A DNA stretch of 40,057 nt from an uncultured Bacilli bacterium (GTDB taxonomy: Bacteria > Bacillota_I > Bacilli_A > RF39 > UBA660): assembly GCA_947627225.1 (NCBI GenBank), contig CANQVB010000004.1, forward strand, positions 1 through 40,057, given 5' to 3'. This document shows positions 17,191-25,649 of this stretch, in pieces. Made by a program: the position numbers and the translations under genes. Every line of letters starts with the position of its first letter. Within the stretch, counting starts at the first letter, position 1. The notes beneath the pieces were generated by a model that saw nothing but the letters and a program-made list of their open reading frames with translations, searched no databases and was not told where the DNA came from.

Positions 17191-17313
17191 CCTTATTTTG
17201 CTTGGAAAATAACGACTGCAAAAACGGAATACAACTATCAAAATAGAAAAGAAAGCACAAGACTCTTCTCATTTAAAATTACAGTTTCATAACAAACTGA
17301 ACAGCAAACAAAA

Positions 17314-17357
17314 TAAAAAGATTAATATTGGATAGACTTTCATCAAATACTAATCTT
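17314..17357 (-). terminator. Terminator after the dockerin-repeat gene
   Basis: Minus strand: AAGATTAGTATT (17346-17357) pairs with AATATTAATCTT (17318-17329) with one mismatch, followed by TTTATTTTG. The 16-nt loop is moderate. It lies about 35 bp past the stop codon. Confidence 0.65.
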
Positions 17358-17391
17358 CTTCATGTTGTCTTTCATCTTTAAATATGACTTT

Positions 17392-18741
17392 CTATTTTAC
17401 ATTTTTAAGGATTAGAAGTGCATCATCTGCTGTGATAGCACCATCCTGATTGTAATCTGCTGCTTTTTTCTGTACTTCATTGAGCGTAGTTAGTTTGGCA
17501 ATACTTTGTTGCACCAATTGTACATCTTGAATATCTATTCTTCCGTTTTCATTGACATCTCCCAATGTATAATAATGTGCGCCTGGGTGTAATTCAGAAA
17601 TTCTCCTTGCTGCGTATCTTAAAATCAACTCTACATCCAACGCGTTTACTGCTCCTTCTCCTGTTACATCTGCTTTTTGCTTTTGAATATCGCTTAAAGT
17701 GATTGACCCATTCTGAAATTTTAATATTAACGAAGCGTCCTCTGCGGTTACATTTCCATCTTCGTTCACATCTCCATAGATGAAGGGAACACTAGGTGTG
17801 GAAGGGGTTGTTGGTACCTCTTGCGTTGCAGGCGGTTGTTGGGATTGTGTACTGTTTTGATTTGAAGTGTTATTGGAATTTGTTGTTTCATTTTCTGTTC
17901 CTATGGAAGGATTCTGTGTTTCTGGAGCTGGTGATAATCCAGCACAGATTTCTAAAACCTTTTGGGCATCCTCTTCGGTTATTTTGCCATCTTCATTGAC
18001 ATCTGCCGCAAGCAATTGAATTTCTGATAGATTCTCTTTTCCACCTAAATATTGTTCAATTAAAAGGGCATCTTCTTTCGTTATTTTATCATTTTGATCA
18101 ACATCTCCTATGGTATAATATTTTACCTTAGGATCTATGACTGGGAATGATTTAATTTTTTTACTTGCATATTGTAATATTAACTCTGCATCTAATTCAG
18201 TAATTGTTCCATTTCCCGATACATCCGCTAATACTTGCTGATAAACAGTAAGACTCTTCTCCTTCCCAATATATTTTTGGATTAAGAGCGCATCTTGACT
18301 CGTGATTTTCGTATCTTGATTCACATCTCCAGCTTTAAATCCATACTTTCCTTCTTCGATTGGAAATTTTTTTAAAAGGCCACTACTCTTCTTTAAAATG
18401 AGTTGTACATCGATCTGATCGACCTCACCAGTGCCATCAACATCCGCAACTTTTAACTTTTTATCTAGAAAATCTTCTTTTTCTTCGGCTATCTGTTTTA
18501 AAATCTCTAACGCATCCTGTGAATTGACTTGATTGTCTCCATTTACATCTCCATAAAGTACACCACTTTCATATTTTACAGGTTGTCCGCTTGTTTTCCC
18601 TTGTGTTTTTCCTTGTGTGATTATGTAAATAAAAATGCCAATTGCTAGGATTAATAAAATAATAATAATAATTTTTCTAACAGGAATATTCCCTTTTTCC
18701 TGCAATTCATCAGAAACAATGAGCCCACTTTTCTTTTTCAT
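17392..18741 (-). CDS. Membrane-anchored protein of five tandem dockerin type I modules
   Basis: A 449-aa protein with a short cytoplasmic N-terminus, one transmembrane helix (about 23-42) and an outside part made almost only of dockerin modules: about 64-118, 138-193, 212-266, 323-378 and 394-448. Each module has two calcium-loop/helix repeats of the form GDVNxDxxxxxxDAxxIxxY ... ADVxGxGxxxxxDxxLIL; all ten loops keep their Asp ligands. A Pro/Thr/Asn/Gln-rich linker (270-320) separates modules 3 and 4. Dockerins normally occur once, at the end of a secreted enzyme, and bind cohesins. No enzyme or cohesin domain is present here. It is preceded by its own promoter and followed by a terminator, so it is a monocistronic unit. 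Likely role: surface scaffold or calcium-dependent adhesion; unproven. Confidence 0.88.
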   Translation of the reverse strand: MKKKSGLIVSDELQEKGNIPVRKIIIIILLILAIGIFIYIITQGKTQGKTSGQPVKYESGVLYGDVNGDNQVNSQDALEILKQIAEEKEDFLDKKLKVADVDGTGEVDQIDVQLILKKSSGLLKKFPIEEGKYGFKAGDVNQDTKITSQDALLIQKYIGKEKSLTVYQQVLADVSGNGTITELDAELILQYASKKIKSFPVIDPKVKYYTIGDVDQNDKITKEDALLIEQYLGGKENLSEIQLLAADVNEDGKITEEDAQKVLEICAGLSPAPETQNPSIGTENETTNSNNTSNQNSTQSQQPPATQEVPTTPSTPSVPFIYGDVNEDGNVTAEDASLILKFQNGSITLSDIQKQKADVTGEGAVNALDVELILRYAARRISELHPGAHYYTLGDVNENGRIDIQDVQLVQQSIAKLTTLNEVQKKAADYNQDGAITADDALLILKNVK

Positions 18742-18775
18742 CTACGTAAAGCACTCCCTTTCTACTTTCATTTAT

Positions 18776-18804
18776 ATTCTATCTAACAAATGTATTTTTG
18801 TCAA
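18776..18804 (-). promoter_or_regulatory. Promoter of the dockerin-repeat gene
   Basis: Minus strand: TTGACA (18799-18804), 17-bp spacer, TAGAAT (18776-18781). Another TTGACA lies about 15 bp further upstream, so a second overlapping promoter is possible. GGGAGTGC precedes the ATG at 18741. Confidence 0.7.
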
Positions 18805-18826
18805 AATTTTTATGTCAACTGCATTT

Positions 18827-19489
18827 TTACTCTATGTTCCAATCAATTTCTTCAAGTCCCTGCTCTTTTAAAAACAAATTCGCTCTTGAAAAAGGCTTAC
18901 TTCCAAAAAAACCATGATATGCAGAAAAAGGAGACGGATGTGCAGATTCAATAATCATGTGGTTTGGATTGGTAAGCAATTCCTTCTTAGCTCTTGCATA
19001 GCTTCCCCAAAGAATAAAAACAATGGGTTCTTCCTTTTGATTTAAAATCCGAATCACTTCATCTGTAAATCTTTCCCAACCTTTATCTTTATGAGAGGTT
19101 GGTTTGTTTTCTTCTACTGTTAAAACGCTGTTTAGAAGCATAACACCTTGTTTTGTCCAGGGAATTAAGCTGTTTTTTTGGGGAAAAGGAATACCTACAT
19201 CTTCTTCTAACTCTTTCAAGATATTTTGGAGGGAAGGCGGCTTATTGACAGTATCTCTTACAGAAAAAGATAAGCCTTGTGCTTGGCCTTCTCCATGGTA
19301 TGGATCCTGCCCTAAAATCACAACCTTAACTTTTTCATAGGGCGTATAACGAAAAGCATTAAAAATTTCATTTTTTGGAGGATATATTTTCCTCTCTTTA
19401 TAAGCTTCATTTACGAAGGTAAGAAGCGCTTTAAAATATTCTTTTTGAAACTCCTTTTCCAAATATAAATCCCAACTATTTCCAATCAT
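18827..19489 (-). CDS. ung: Uracil-DNA glycosylase, family 1
   Basis: Removes uracil from DNA as the first step of base-excision repair. 220 aa with the catalytic water-activating motif GQDPYHGEGQAQGLSFSV and the DNA-minor-groove loop HPSPFSAYHGFFGSKPFS. The start at 19489 (MIGNSWDLYLEKE) overlaps the 3' end of the PHP-domain gene by 14 bp and is preceded by GGAAGTGATGATTG. An in-frame TTG lies one codon upstream. Length and motifs are complete. Confidence 0.97.
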   Translation of the reverse strand: MIGNSWDLYLEKEFQKEYFKALLTFVNEAYKERKIYPPKNEIFNAFRYTPYEKVKVVILGQDPYHGEGQAQGLSFSVRDTVNKPPSLQNILKELEEDVGIPFPQKNSLIPWTKQGVMLLNSVLTVEENKPTSHKDKGWERFTDEVIRILNQKEEPIVFILWGSYARAKKELLTNPNHMIIESAHPSPFSAYHGFFGSKPFSRANLFLKEQGLEEIDWNIE

Positions 19490-20303
19490 CAATCATCACT
19501 TCCAACTTTTTTAAAAACGGTTCTAAATACATATCCTCTATCCCATACGGATAAAGTGCTTCGTGTCTTTTTGTTTGGTCTTTGTCGTGAAAATCACTTC
19601 CACCTGTGATGAGTAGCGCATGTTTTTTGGCAAAGCGAAGGAGTTTTTTTCTTGTTTTATCGTCTATTGTAGGATAAAACACTTCTATTCCATCCACACC
19701 TAACGGAATGAACTCTTCCAACTTACTTTTTAAAATATAGTGTGGGTGTGCTAGAATTGCGAGTGCATTATTTTTATGTAATAAGGCAATGGCCTCCTCT
19801 AAAGAAAGATTTTTTGTTGGCACATAACAAGGCGCATCATCACCTATGTATTTTTCAAATATTTCTTCCCATGTAAATGCATATTTTTCTAAAATTGCCT
19901 TCGCAACATGCGGTCTTGCAATGGCACCGTCTGCATATTTTTCTACATCTTGATCCGAAATCTCAATGCCATGTTTTTTTAATAGGGCTATTATTTTATG
20001 AACTCTTTTTTTTCGATCTTCTTCTAATGTATGCAAAAAAGTTTGAAATTCTTGAGATGGAAGTTGATTTCCTTTAAAATATCCTAGCAAATGAATGTTT
20101 TCCTGTTTGTAATAAGTAGAAAGCTCTATGCCGAGTAAAACTGGAATTTTCAAATTTTTGGTTATTTCTCTAGCACCTTTTATACTGTCATGATCTGTGA
20201 TGGCAATCAAATCAAAACCTTCTTGCTTTTTTAATAGCGCAAGGTTTGATACAGATAAACTACCATCTGAATTTTTGGTATGATTATGTAAATCCGCTTT
20301 CAT
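19476..20303 (-). CDS. PHP-domain metal-dependent phosphoesterase (YciV/TrpH type)
   Basis: 275-aa PHP phosphoesterase. Metal ligands are visible in DLHNHTKNSDGS (residues 4-15), AITDHDS, the conserved HPHYI and the C-terminal GSDFHDKD. The relative YciV of E. coli (RNase AM) is a 5'-3' exonuclease acting on nucleic-acid ends or 3',5'-bisphosphonucleotides; this is inferred for the protein here. The stop overlaps ung, so the two are translationally coupled, suggesting a DNA/RNA maintenance pair. Confidence 0.88.
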   Translation of the reverse strand: MKADLHNHTKNSDGSLSVSNLALLKKQEGFDLIAITDHDSIKGAREITKNLKIPVLLGIELSTYYKQENIHLLGYFKGNQLPSQEFQTFLHTLEEDRKKRVHKIIALLKKHGIEISDQDVEKYADGAIARPHVAKAILEKYAFTWEEIFEKYIGDDAPCYVPTKNLSLEEAIALLHKNNALAILAHPHYILKSKLEEFIPLGVDGIEVFYPTIDDKTRKKLLRFAKKHALLITGGSDFHDKDQTKRHEALYPYGIEDMYLEPFLKKLEVMIDDWK

Positions 20304-20327
20304 ACAGTCACACTTCCTAATTTTGTT

Positions 20328-21101
20328 TTAAAAGTTTGAATTTGAAAAAGAGGAATTCTCTGAAAACTCTGGTAAAATTCTTTTTTTCTTTGGTCTTATT
20401 AGTATATGAAATAAGGCAAAAAGAAGGATTAGGAAAAAGATTCCTCCGATAATTATGAATATCACTGTTTCAAGATTATAAAGTTCAAAGGAAAACGCAA
20501 TGTTATCTTCTTGCATGTCTAATAAATTCCAAGTCAGCATTTTTCCATTTTCTTCTGTAATACTTGCATTCGCTGTCAGAGGTTTATGTGGAAGTTTTAC
20601 CGAAAACTGAATTTCTAATTGTTCTTTTAAATCAGAAAAATCATCTTCTGTGTTTTCCGTTTGCGCATCTCCTATCAAAAGATTTTGCTCTTGTGTGGTA
20701 AACTTTGCTTGGTATTGATTTTTCAAAAAGCCAGGTTTTACTTGAAATAGCATTCCTACTTCTGCCAAATTTTCTAACCCTAAATCAGCAACCAGTTCTT
20801 CACGCGTACTAACATCATCAATGTTTTTGAAATGCTTGGTAATTTGATACCCTCTTTTTCCTTCTTCATAATAGTTTTCGATTTGAAATCCTGCCCGTTT
20901 TAATTTTTCAATCATCTTTTCATTGGTTGTCTCTTGAAATTCCTCGCTTTCAAATAAAGACTGATCAATGGCTTCTATCATGATAAAATCCATACTTTTA
21001 TCAGCATTAATAGTCATCGAAAGATTCATTTTTACACAGCCTGTAGTGAAAAATAAGATGAAAAGACATAAGATAAAACATTTCTTTTTCAATTTGATCA
21101 T
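20328..21101 (-). CDS. LppM-like (DUF3153) lipoprotein with C-terminal membrane helix
   Basis: 257 aa. Signal peptide 1-21 ends in a lipobox (FFTTGC, Cys22) for lipidation. The outside domain starts VKMNLSMTINADKSMDF, the pattern of LppM/DUF3153 proteins (Cys, short hydrophobic beta strand, Asn-Ala-Asp-Lys turn). A second hydrophobic helix (about 211-233, VIFIIIGGIFFLILLFALFH) is followed by a basic tail, so the protein is tethered at both ends. AGGAGATGATCAA precedes the start. Function unknown; LppM of mycobacteria affects cell-surface glycolipids. Lies 24 bp upstream of the PHP gene and probably shares its transcript. Confidence 0.8.
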   Translation of the reverse strand: MIKLKKKCFILCLFILFFTTGCVKMNLSMTINADKSMDFIMIEAIDQSLFESEEFQETTNEKMIEKLKRAGFQIENYYEEGKRGYQITKHFKNIDDVSTREELVADLGLENLAEVGMLFQVKPGFLKNQYQAKFTTQEQNLLIGDAQTENTEDDFSDLKEQLEIQFSVKLPHKPLTANASITEENGKMLTWNLLDMQEDNIAFSFELYNLETVIFIIIGGIFFLILLFALFHILIRPKKKRILPEFSENSSFSNSNF

Positions 21102-21169
21102 CTCCTATTTTTATCTTACCATATCTTTTCTTATATCTCTACTTTTTATTATAGATGTTTTACAAAGTT

Positions 21170-21619
21170 TTATTTATGATAAGATTCATGATTTCTTATT
21201 TTATAACTGCGATAAATTTGTTCTAATAGAAGAATTCTAAACAATTGATGTGGAAAGGTCATTTTAGAAAAAGAAAGGTGTTGATTACTTCTTTCTTTCA
21301 CAGCATTAGACAAGCCTTCACTCCCACCAATTACAAATGTGATTGGCCCATACTGTTCCTTTTGCCTAAGATTTTCTGCAAAAGAAAGAGAATCTAACAT
21401 CATCCCTTCCACTTCAAGTGTGATTACAAACTCTTTCTCCTGAATATGCTTTAAAATTCGTTCCCCTTCTTCTTTTAACGTTTTCTCTTTTTCACGATAA
21501 GAAGAATCCATGATTTCAATGATTTCTAATTTACAATATTTTCCTAATCTTTTTTTGTATTCTTCTAAAGCATCTCTCAGATACGGTTCTTTTAATTTTC
21601 CCACACAAATCATTTTCAT
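21170..21619 (-). CDS. rlmH: 23S rRNA pseudouridine(1915) N3-methyltransferase RlmH
   Basis: SPOUT-family enzyme that methylates pseudouridine 1915 in helix 69 of 23S rRNA. 149 aa from the ATG at 21619 (MKMICVGKLKEPYLRDALEE), with the SAM-binding knot segment ITFVIGGSEGLSNAVKER and C-terminal FPHQLFRILLLEQIYRSYKI, close to the S. aureus orfX protein that is the target of SCCmec. The ATG follows GAGGTATAGT, one base after the walJ stop. The 3' end is the standard integration site for SCC elements in staphylococci; nothing is inserted here. Confidence 0.96.
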   Translation of the reverse strand: MKMICVGKLKEPYLRDALEEYKKRLGKYCKLEIIEIMDSSYREKEKTLKEEGERILKHIQEKEFVITLEVEGMMLDSLSFAENLRQKEQYGPITFVIGGSEGLSNAVKERSNQHLSFSKMTFPHQLFRILLLEQIYRSYKIRNHESYHK

Positions 21620-21620
21620 A

Positions 21621-22382
21621 CTATACCTCAATCAACTCTGTTTCTTCATTTTGTTTTGCAATACAAACAGAAGGAGAAAAGGACGTGGTTTGTAATTCTT
21701 TTGAAACGACTTCTAAGGCAAGCGTTTCTGTATTATTATCTTCACTTAAATGTGCTAAAATTACACATTTCGTATTATCTCCAACCATCTTTTTCAAATA
21801 TCTTGCTGCCAAATGGTTGGATAAATGTCCTTGATCTCCCAAAATGCGCTGTTTCAACTGATAATGGTACTTTCCATTCATCAACATCTGTTCATCATGA
21901 TTTGCTTCAATAAAATAAAGATTTTTGTTTTCTAATTCTTTTAAATAGCGCTCCTTTAAATATCCTGTATCAGTAACATATACAAGACTTTTCTTTTCTT
22001 CTTCGATTAAAAATCCACAAGATGGTCTTACATCATGACTCGTTGGAAAAGCTGTAATATGGAGTCCATTTATTTCTATTTCTTTTTCAAAAAAGGCAAT
22101 TTGATTTTGAGAAAGGATATCCTTAAGTGCTTCATACATTCCCTCTTGAATATAAATTTTAGTAGAAATATGTTTCGCAAGAACTCTTAATCCTGCAACG
22201 TGATCCGCATGGGTATGTGTAATTAAAATGCCATCTAAATCGTCTAGACTTACACAATTCTTTTGTAAACACGCTAAAATTTTATGATAGGAAATGCCAA
22301 CATCAATCAAAATTCTTGCATGCTTTCCTTCTATATACGTGCAATTCCCTCTGGAACCGGAAGCAAAAGACTGAATTTTCAT
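21621..22382 (-). CDS. walJ: WalJ/YycJ-family metallo-beta-lactamase-fold hydrolase
   Basis: 253-aa metallo-hydrolase. Family signature SFASGSRGNCTYIEG (6-20), metal motif THTHADHVAGL, and further ligands TSHDV, YVTDTGY and LAHLSEDN. In Bacillus the gene belongs to the walRKHIJ cell-wall regulon (yycJ), beside rlmH, as here. The homologue has been reported as a DNA exonuclease that helps couple replication and repair, so activity is inferred. The walRK kinase pair is absent from this window. Two bases separate its start from the stop of the M23 peptidase. Confidence 0.9.
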   Translation of the reverse strand: MKIQSFASGSRGNCTYIEGKHARILIDVGISYHKILACLQKNCVSLDDLDGILITHTHADHVAGLRVLAKHISTKIYIQEGMYEALKDILSQNQIAFFEKEIEINGLHITAFPTSHDVRPSCGFLIEEEKKSLVYVTDTGYLKERYLKELENKNLYFIEANHDEQMLMNGKYHYQLKQRILGDQGHLSNHLAARYLKKMVGDNTKCVILAHLSEDNNTETLALEVVSKELQTTSFSPSVCIAKQNEETELIEV

Positions 22383-22383
22383 G

Positions 22384-23850
22384 TTAGTATAAGCTTAGAG
22401 GGTTGATGGCTACGCCCCCATAGTAAGGGTACCCTTTCCATACCCCAAAATGCAAATGAACACCTGTGGCAAATCCTGTTTGACCCATGGCACCGATTAC
22501 TTGACTCATCGATACAACTTCTCCTTTTTGTACATACAAAGCAGACATATGCGCATAAATCGTATAATATCCATTATTGTGATTAATGATCGCATAAATT
22601 CCATTCGGCCATTTATTTCCTGTTTCTACAACAACTCCATTGTTGGCAGCGTAAATAGGAGATCCATATCCACAACCAGCAATATCCTGCCCATCATGCA
22701 AAGTTCCCCAACGGTAACCAAATCCTGAAGAAAGCGTATATGGGGTTTTTGTTGGCCATGCCCAATATCCCGCATCTCCAATTTCGCTTTCTCTTCCACC
22801 ACGTACAACAATCTCGTTAATAGCGGGTTTCATTTCTTCTGTCGCCACAGTAACGGTAGAGGTCATCTGCCCATTTATTTTCTGTGTTTTTCTTGTCACT
22901 TTGGAAACTCCATCTTGTCCTTCTTGAACAACGTTGGTAGTGCCAATCAACAAATTATTATCATAACGAACTTCTCTTGTATATTTGATATCCTGTAGTT
23001 CAACCACATGATCTTCTTCTACCAAACTAAATTGTGGTTGTAAGATACCCAAAGTGACCTCTTGTCCTGGAAAAAGGAGACTGTTTTCATCTTGAAACTG
23101 AGGATTTGCAACGAGAAACTCTTCATTTGAAATTTTATTGTTAAAGGAAACATCACTAATGGTATCCCCTTCCTGTACAATATACTTCTTTTGTTCATCC
23201 AACGTGCCAAACATCAGATACTTGGATAAATCTTCGGTCGTTTGGTATATCATTTCATTAGTTGGTATGTTTTGCTTTCGAATTAAAATTTTGTTTTTTA
23301 TATAGACATTTTCAATCATGCTACCTGTTTCTTTAATTTCTTGCTGTGTATCATTTAAATATGCATCATAAGCATCACCATCAATAAAGGAACGAATGGT
23401 ATTGTCTACGGCCTTCTTAAAGATATCTTTATTCAACACATAAATCGTTTTATCTTTGGTGGTAACCTTTTTTCCATCTTCGTTTTGATCTTCAATTCCC
23501 TTAATAATAATACTATAACCATTGATTGTAAAGGGCGTTATGTTTTTGATTTCATTATAGATTCTTTCCGTACTTGTAATTTTTTCATCATACGTAATTT
23601 CTTTTATAATATCCAAATCTTCCGGTGTATAGACTTTATCCACATGATACTTTTCTTTTAAATCTTTTTGTTCTTGATCAATATAGTCTTCGAGTGCTTG
23701 TTTAGATTCAATCAATCCGATAGATTTTCCTTTTAAATACACACGGTATACTTGGTGAGGTTCCGTATTTCTTTCTGTAGAACAAGAAAAAACAAGAAGT
23801 CCTGCAAGGAACCCAGATAATGCAATTTGAATCATTGATTTTAGATTCAT
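22384..23850 (-). CDS. Membrane-anchored M23 peptidase with LysM and G5 domains
   Basis: 488-aa cell-wall hydrolase. An N-terminal hydrophobic segment (8-23) ends in VFSC, a possible lipobox. It then has a long extracellular region, a LysM domain (about 223-270, YIVQEGDTISDV ... LLFPGQEVTLG), a G5 domain (about 280-350) and an M23 endopeptidase domain (about 365-488). Zinc ligands are H385, D389 and H467, with H434 as likely catalytic base (SSGFGYR, LHDGQDIAG, YAHMS, HLHFG). It resembles sporulation/cell-wall peptidases of Firmicutes. The start codon overlaps the dnaB stop by 4 bp (ATGA). It cleaves peptidoglycan cross-bridges. Confidence 0.9.
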   Translation of the reverse strand: MNLKSMIQIALSGFLAGLLVFSCSTERNTEPHQVYRVYLKGKSIGLIESKQALEDYIDQEQKDLKEKYHVDKVYTPEDLDIIKEITYDEKITSTERIYNEIKNITPFTINGYSIIIKGIEDQNEDGKKVTTKDKTIYVLNKDIFKKAVDNTIRSFIDGDAYDAYLNDTQQEIKETGSMIENVYIKNKILIRKQNIPTNEMIYQTTEDLSKYLMFGTLDEQKKYIVQEGDTISDVSFNNKISNEEFLVANPQFQDENSLLFPGQEVTLGILQPQFSLVEEDHVVELQDIKYTREVRYDNNLLIGTTNVVQEGQDGVSKVTRKTQKINGQMTSTVTVATEEMKPAINEIVVRGGRESEIGDAGYWAWPTKTPYTLSSGFGYRWGTLHDGQDIAGCGYGSPIYAANNGVVVETGNKWPNGIYAIINHNNGYYTIYAHMSALYVQKGEVVSMSQVIGAMGQTGFATGVHLHFGVWKGYPYYGGVAINPLSLY

Positions 23851-25199
23851 ACTTCTTCCTCCCTTTTATCCTTGGTCAAATTAAGAAACGTACTCGTGTC
23901 TTTTTTAAATAATAGTTCAATCGTAGCAGTCGATCCATTTCTGTGTTTCCCAATGATCAATTCACTGATGCTGTTATTGTCATTTAATTTTTTTTCTTTT
24001 TGATAGTAATCCTCACGATATAAAAAGCCGACAATATCTGCATCTTGTTCAATAGAACCGGATTCTCGCAAATCACTCATCATAGGGCGCTTATCCTCAC
24101 GCCCTTCTACAGCACGCGAAAGTTGTGCGAGTGCGACAATCGGAATTTTTAATTCCATGGCAAGTGTTTTTAAGCTACGAGAAATATCTGCGACTTCTTG
24201 TTGTCGATTACTACCATAATTTTTTCCTCCTGAAATTAACTGTAAGTAATCGATAACGACAAGCCCTAACCCCTCTTTGCTGGCAGATAGTCTTCTACAC
24301 TTTGCCCGAATTTCTCCAATACTAATTCCTGGTGTATCATCTATATAAAGAGAGGCATTTTCAAGTTGACTCATAGCTTCATTGATTCGTTTCCAATCGT
24401 TATTTAATAGTTTCCCTGTTCGCAGTTTATAACCTTCAATTTGACCTAAAGAAGATAAAATACGATTTGCGATTTGTTCTGCACCCATTTCTAATGTAAA
24501 GACAGCAACGGTCTGATTTGTATTCATTGCTACATTGGTGGCAAGATTTAAGGCAAAAGCTGTTTTTCCCATTGCAGGACGAGCTGCGATAATAATGAAC
24601 TCGTTTTCATGAAGACCGGAAGTTAACTTGTCTAAGTCGTACCATCCCGTCGGCAATCCTGTCACATCTCCTTGAGAAGATGCAAGTCGCTCTAGGTTGC
24701 TTTGGGTTTTGACTAAAACTTCCTGTATAGAACGAAATTCAGAGGTTTTTCTGTTTTTGGAAAGCGATAAGATCTTACGTTCTGCTTCATCTAACGTTTC
24801 GTTAATATTATCCTCTTTATTATAGCCAGATGTTGCTATATTGGTCGCTGTTTCAATTAATTTTCTAAGAATTGCTTTATCCTCAACCTCTTTTATATAA
24901 TAAGAAACATTCACGCTTGTAGGAACAAAATTAACCACTTCCGTTAAATAAGGAACGCCTCCAGCTTCTTCTAATAAATTTTTATTTTGAAGTTCACTCG
25001 TGACTGTTGTCAAATCCACTGGAATTTTTTGATCTACGAGGTTCGTAAGCGCTTTAAATATTCTCGCATTTTTGGCATCATAAAAAGAATCCTCTTCGAG
25101 AGTTTCTACTGCTGTGTTAAGGGCTTCTTTGGATAAAAAACATGCACCTAAGACACTTTCTTCTGCTTCTAAATTGTATGGTAATTCTCGTAGTGCCAT
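23847..25199 (-). CDS. dnaB: Replicative DNA helicase DnaB
   Basis: Hexameric 5'-3' helicase that unwinds DNA at the replication fork (called DnaC in Bacillus). 450 aa: N-terminal primase-interaction domain (LPYNLEAEESVLGACFLS), Walker A ARPAMGKTAF (206-215), Walker B-type LVVIDYLQLI, and LRESGSIEQDADIVGFLYRE. No intein is present. It lies 9 bp after rplI and overlaps the M23 peptidase by 4 bp, an order (gdpP-like, rplI, dnaB) known from Bacilli. Confidence 0.98.
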   Translation of the reverse strand: MALRELPYNLEAEESVLGACFLSKEALNTAVETLEEDSFYDAKNARIFKALTNLVDQKIPVDLTTVTSELQNKNLLEEAGGVPYLTEVVNFVPTSVNVSYYIKEVEDKAILRKLIETATNIATSGYNKEDNINETLDEAERKILSLSKNRKTSEFRSIQEVLVKTQSNLERLASSQGDVTGLPTGWYDLDKLTSGLHENEFIIIAARPAMGKTAFALNLATNVAMNTNQTVAVFTLEMGAEQIANRILSSLGQIEGYKLRTGKLLNNDWKRINEAMSQLENASLYIDDTPGISIGEIRAKCRRLSASKEGLGLVVIDYLQLISGGKNYGSNRQQEVADISRSLKTLAMELKIPIVALAQLSRAVEGREDKRPMMSDLRESGSIEQDADIVGFLYREDYYQKEKKLNDNNSISELIIGKHRNGSTATIELLFKKDTSTFLNLTKDKREEEV

Positions 25200-25208
25200 A
25201 AACTCCTC

Positions 25209-25649
25209 CTACTTAACTAAATGAACACTTATTTTGGCTTTTATGTTTTGGTAAAGGATTACTTCTATTTCATGAAATCCTAAACTAGATAAGGATGTGA
25301 TTGGCTTGATTTGCGTTTTATCAAATGGATAGCCTCTTTTCGATAATTCTTCTTTTATCTGCTTGATGCTAACACTCCCAAACACCTTATCCCCTTGTCC
25401 TGTTTTGACTTGAAAGGTCAGCTTTTCTGTTTCCAGTTTTTTCTTAAGCATTTCAGCCTCTTTTATTTTTTGTTTTCGTTCTTCTTCTTTGTCCTTGACT
25501 TCTTGCCTCAATTGCGCTCTATTTTTTTCATTGGCTACAACAGCATATCCTTTTTTGATTAAAAAGTTTTCTGCATAACCGTCTTTTACTGTTTTAATTT
25601 CTCCTTTTTTTCCTTGTCCTTTTAAATCTTTTATAAAAATAACTTGCAT
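25209..25649 (-). CDS. rplI: 50S ribosomal protein L9
   Basis: 146 aa with the N-terminal domain [20 protein letters not shown], the long central helix ([16 protein letters not shown]) and the C-terminal domain including [15 protein letters not shown]. It binds 23S rRNA near the L1 stalk and limits frameshifting. The start overlaps the upstream gene stop by one base (TAATG). Confidence 0.97.
   Translation of the reverse strand: MQVIFIKDLKGQGKKGEIKTVKDGYAENFLIKKGYAVVANEKNRAQLRQEVKDKEEERKQKIKEAEMLKKKLETEKLTFQVKTGQGDKVFGSVSIKQIKEELSKRGYPFDKTQIKPITSLSSLGFHEIEVILYQNIKAKISVHLVK

Noticed and set aside
17087-17272. A 61-codon minus-strand ORF upstream of secE as rpmG (L33)
   Set aside because: Its protein has no L33 pattern (no C-X2-C, no ERLELKKYC-type segment), and it spans the secE promoter and hairpin.
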